Below are positions 5,600 through 8,389 of a stretch of 8,389 nt of DNA, one piece after another. The stretch lies in the NCBI GenBank assembly GCA_947497635.1, contig CANMHZ010000042.1:1-8389 (forward strand), read 5' to 3'. The stretch's first letter is position 1; each line of letters starts with the position of its first letter. The notes beneath the pieces are model-generated. The model worked only from the letters and a program-made list of their open reading frames with translations. It had not been told where the DNA came from and made no database searches. The DNA is from Helicobacteraceae bacterium. Lineage in GTDB: Bacteria; Campylobacterota; Campylobacteria; Campylobacterales; Sulfurimonadaceae. A program made the translations under genes and the position numbers.

Positions 5600-7015
5600 A
5601 TGAGCTGTTCATCAACTGGAACTGAAGCTTTTATGCCCGATGATATTAAGGAAAAGATCCACAATCATCCATGCTATTCAGAAGGTGCTCACCACCACTA
5701 TGCGCGTATTCACGTAGCTGTTGCCCCTGCGTGTAATATCCAATGCAATTACTGTAACCGTAAATACGACTGTTCGAACGAGTCACGACCCGGTGTAACA
5801 TCTGAACGCCTCTCGCCTGTGGAAGCGGCGAAGAAAGTTATGTTCGTCGGCGGAGAAGTGCAACGTATGAGCGTACTGGGGATTGCAGGTCCAGGTGATG
5901 CGTTGGCAAATCCTAAAAAGACGTTTGAGACATTTGGAATGGTGCGCGAATTTGCACCGGATTTAAAATTGTGTCTTTCTACAAACGGATTGGAATTACC
6001 AAACTTTATTGATGAGATGGTCGAATACAACATCGATCACATTACCGTTACGATCAACAGTGTCGATGAGACGGGTGAGATCGGAAGTTTGATTTATCCG
6101 TGGATTTTCCATGACAATAAACGTATCTATGGAAAAGAGGCATCAAAAATACTTTTGGCAAATCAGCTAGAAGGGATGCGTAAATGTGTCGAAAAAGGGA
6201 TTTTGATCAAAGCAAATTCAGTTTTGATCCCAGGTATTAACGATCAGCATCTACCGGAAGTATCACGTAAACTCAAAGAGATTGGTGTGTTTTTGCACAA
6301 CATTATGCCGATCCTCTCAGAGCCTGAGTTCGGAACCAAATTTGCCCTTGATGGTGTACCTAGTGCTACCGACCAAGAGCAAATGGCAGCGCAAGAAGCG
6401 TGCGGTCATGATATGAAACTGATGCAGCACTGCCGTCAGTGTCGTGCGGATGCCGTAGGACTTATCGGTGAAGACCGTGGTGGAGAGTTTACGAAAGATA
6501 CCTTTGCAGGGTTGAGTTTCGATGAACTGCAAATTAAATACGACCTCGAAGCGCGTCAAGAAGCTCAGGCTAAGATCGAAGAGTTCCGATTCTTCCTCGA
6601 CCGTGCAAACGACCGTGTGCGCAAAGAAAAAGAAGAGCTTAGTTCCAACGGTGTGACGATTCTCGTTGCGGTTACGACTGCGGGCGAGGGGATGATTAAC
6701 ATGCACTTCGGAAGTGTTAAAGAGTTCTTGATTTATGAAGCTGGGGACAAAGGGATTCGATTTATCCATCACCGTAAAGTCGATGCAGAATATTGTGCAG
6801 GTCCTGATGGGACGAATCCGCTTGCTCCGATTTTAGAAAAACTTAAAGACGTACAGATGGTTTTGACGGCTAAAATCGGTGGATGTCCACAAGATGATCT
6901 CAAAGCGGCTGGAATTGTTGCGGATCAAAGCTATGCCTATGAGCCAATCGAGATTTCAGTCCTCAAAGCGTCACGTAAATATTTCGGTGTGGATGAAAAC
7001 GCGGAAGTGAATTAA
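5600..7015 (+). CDS. nifB: nitrogenase cofactor biosynthesis protein NifB
   Basis: A radical SAM enzyme that fuses two [4Fe-4S] clusters and inserts a carbide and a sulfur to form NifB-co (the L-cluster precursor), the core of FeMo-co. The protein has 471 residues. The radical SAM cluster motif is C45-X3-C49-X2-C52 (APACNIQCNYC). Upstream is the conserved HNHPC (21-25); downstream are SVLGIAGPGDALANP (91-105), LSTNG (126-130) and CRQCRADAVG (278-287), whose Cys residues are expected ligands of the substrate clusters. Residues about 351-465 form a fused NifX-like domain (VTILVAVTTAGEGMINMHFG and AKIGGC). Such two-domain NifB proteins are common in bacteria. The ATG has AAGGAG five bases upstream. 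nifV follows after 4 bases, so the two are co-transcribed. No broken motif is seen. Confidence 0.97.
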   Translation: MSCSSTGTEAFMPDDIKEKIHNHPCYSEGAHHHYARIHVAVAPACNIQCNYCNRKYDCSNESRPGVTSERLSPVEAAKKVMFVGGEVQRMSVLGIAGPGDALANPKKTFETFGMVREFAPDLKLCLSTNGLELPNFIDEMVEYNIDHITVTINSVDETGEIGSLIYPWIFHDNKRIYGKEASKILLANQLEGMRKCVEKGILIKANSVLIPGINDQHLPEVSRKLKEIGVFLHNIMPILSEPEFGTKFALDGVPSATDQEQMAAQEACGHDMKLMQHCRQCRADAVGLIGEDRGGEFTKDTFAGLSFDELQIKYDLEARQEAQAKIEEFRFFLDRANDRVRKEKEELSSNGVTILVAVTTAGEGMINMHFGSVKEFLIYEAGDKGIRFIHHRKVDAEYCAGPDGTNPLAPILEKLKDVQMVLTAKIGGCPQDDLKAAGIVADQSYAYEPIEISVLKASRKYFGVDENAEVN

Positions 7016-7019
7016 TACC

Positions 7020-8135
7020 ATGGCACTTATAAATGACACTACTTTGCGCGACGGAGAGCAAGCCGCTTACGTCGCATTCAATACCGAGGAAAAAATCCGT
7101 ATCGCAACATTATTGGATGCGTGCGGAGCGGATGAACTCGAAATCGGTATTGCGGCAATGGGTGTCAAAGAGCGTGAGGATATAAAAGCACTTCTGTCTC
7201 TAGGATTACGCGCTAGAATGATGACGTGGAATCGGATGAAAATGGAAGATCTTGACGCATCCCTTTCGTGTGGTATTGGCGCGGTTGATTTATCCATTCC
7301 TATTTCGGATCTTTTGATCGATATAAAATTTGGCGGAAGTAAAATCAAAGTATTACACGAACTCGAACGAGTCGTCACTGCTGCCACTCGCGAAGGATTG
7401 TTTGTCTGCATAGGCGGTGAAGACAGCTCACGAGGAAGTTTTGAGTTTATTAAAGATGTTATGGAACTTTCTCGTGAATGCGGAGCTCATCGTTTTCGCT
7501 ATTGCGATACGATCGGCATTATGACTCCAACACAAACGTACAAAGTGATAAAGTCGTTGTGTGACTTAAATCTCCTCCCGATTGAAATGCACACACACAA
7601 CGATTTTGGACTTGCCAACGCTAATGCTCTCAGCGGAATTGACGCGGGGGCCATCAGTATGAACACGACCGTAATGGGGTTAGGCGAGAGAGCGGGTAAT
7701 GCTTCATTTGAACAGATTCTCATGGCATTGAAACATCTTTACGGTGAAGCACGCCCCATCGACCCCATCCTTATTCGGAATTTAGTAGGAACCGTAGCGG
7801 GTGCAGCCAATATGACGCTTGCGTCCAATGCTCCTGTCGTGGGTGAACATATTTTTGCCCACGAGAGCGGCATTCATGCGAGCGGTATGATGAAAGATTC
7901 TAGCGCGTATGAACCTTATCAAGCGAGTGAAGTGGGATTGGAAAGTTCGTACCCAATAGGTAAACACTCTGGAAGTGCAACGATACGCTATCATTTAAAA
8001 CGGATGGGAATCAGTGCAGATAACAACATCTTAAGTGAGATTCTTCCTAAAATTCGAGAAATTGTTACCTCACGCAAACGAGTTTTAGATGTGTTTGAAC
8101 TTAAATCTCTCTATCAGGACGCAGCATGTATATAG
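7020..8135 (+). CDS. nifV: homocitrate synthase
   Basis: Condenses acetyl-CoA with 2-oxoglutarate to give R-homocitrate, the organic ligand of FeMo-co. At 371 residues it is a normal length for NifV and shorter than isopropylmalate synthases, which carry a regulatory domain. Signatures of the DRE-TIM metallolyase family are present: INDTTLRDGEQ (4-14) with the catalytic R10-D11, the metal-binding MHTHNDFGLANANA (190-203), GLGERAGNA (220-228), and HIFAHESGIHASGM (277-290) followed by GKHSG (314-318). Placement four bases after nifB decides for homocitrate over isopropylmalate or citramalate synthesis. The ribosome site is weak (GGAAG within the end of nifB), suggesting translational coupling. 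The end overlaps the next gene by 10 bases. Confidence 0.95.
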   Translation: MALINDTTLRDGEQAAYVAFNTEEKIRIATLLDACGADELEIGIAAMGVKEREDIKALLSLGLRARMMTWNRMKMEDLDASLSCGIGAVDLSIPISDLLIDIKFGGSKIKVLHELERVVTAATREGLFVCIGGEDSSRGSFEFIKDVMELSRECGAHRFRYCDTIGIMTPTQTYKVIKSLCDLNLLPIEMHTHNDFGLANANALSGIDAGAISMNTTVMGLGERAGNASFEQILMALKHLYGEARPIDPILIRNLVGTVAGAANMTLASNAPVVGEHIFAHESGIHASGMMKDSSAYEPYQASEVGLESSYPIGKHSGSATIRYHLKRMGISADNNILSEILPKIREIVTSRKRVLDVFELKSLYQDAACI

Positions 8136-8389
8136 GGTGGTTGAAGTTCGTCGATGTTCCTGATCTGATTAAAATCGGAGAGGAAACGGGCTGGCTATTG
8201 GATAGTTATCATGTCAAACTGATGATGATGCACGCTCCACATTTGTGTTATGGTGCCTACGATGAGGGGGTGCTTATCGGTGCTGTGATGGCAATCGAGT
8301 TTGAATCCTCCGCAATGATAAAATATTTTATGGTCAAACCCACCCATCAAAAACAAGGGATTGGACGACGGCTTTTTAATACCCTCTTT
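8126..8389 (+). CDS. GNAT-family N-acetyltransferase (N-terminal part)
   Basis: The open frame begins MYIGWLKFVDVPDLIKIGEE and runs 88 codons without a stop to the window edge. MIKYFMVKPTHQKQGIGRRL (about residues 65-84) is motif A of GNAT acetyltransferases, with the acetyl-CoA pyrophosphate loop Q-K-Q-G-I-G-R. The preceding strand LCYGAYDEGVLIGAVMAIEF is also typical. The ATG overlaps the end of nifV by 10 bases and has AGGA six bases upstream, so it belongs to the nifB-nifV transcript. The substrate cannot be told from sequence. Its place in a nif operon is suggestive, but GNAT genes are common passengers. The C-terminus lies outside the window. Confidence 0.85.
   Translation, partial: MYIGWLKFVDVPDLIKIGEETGWLLDSYHVKLMMMHAPHLCYGAYDEGVLIGAVMAIEFESSAMIKYFMVKPTHQKQGIGRRLFNTLF

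Noticed and set aside
6317..6772. A 151-codon open frame on the minus strand within nifB
   Set aside because: It is the complement of a strongly conserved coding gene, with no recognisable motif and no leader.

Overview
The window looks like a chromosomal segment of a diazotrophic, light-sensing, cyclic-di-GMP-rich Gram-negative bacterium. Moderate A+T content, strong AAGGAG-type ribosome binding sites, tight gene packing, a nifB-nifV pair, and an NifX-like/redoxin pair opposite nifB are compatible with Campylobacterota (Sulfuricurvum/Sulfurimonas-like). That placement is inference from gene content and style; no marker gene here proves it.

Left part (1-3742, + strand): the 3' end of a GGDEF (diguanylate cyclase) gene is followed after 25 bases by a biliverdin-producing heme oxygenase (bphO). 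This overlaps the start of a bacteriophytochrome with PAS-GAF-PHY, HD-GYP and a degenerate C-terminal GGDEF domain. The heme oxygenase should make the biliverdin that the phytochrome binds, and the phytochrome should gate a c-di-GMP phosphodiesterase. Behind it lies a 5'-truncated GGDEF gene whose last 82 bases nearly duplicate the first 82 bases of the window, so the light-sensor cassette sits between two copies of a GGDEF gene end.

Middle part (3746-4658, - strand): two overlapping genes encode a Cys-rich NifX/NifB-C-terminal-type cofactor-binding protein and, started by TTG, a thiol-peroxidase-fold redoxin that has lost its peroxidatic cysteine but carries a C-X5-C tail. They face nifB divergently, so a role in nitrogenase cofactor handling is likely.

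Insert (about 4774-5483): between these genes and nifB sits a DinJ/YafQ-type toxin-antitoxin module (- strand) with a clear sigma-70 promoter, plus a REP-like palindrome. It is bounded by two identical 21-bp direct repeats, which suggests a cassette that split the original nif intergenic region.

Right part (5600-8389, + strand): nifB (radical SAM NifB-co synthase with a fused NifX-like domain), nifV (homocitrate synthase) 4 bases later, and a GNAT acetyltransferase that overlaps nifV and runs off the window. NifB makes the Fe-S carbide core of FeMo-co and NifV supplies its homocitrate ligand; the NifX-like protein would carry the intermediates. There is no gene-free stretch longer than 300 bases.
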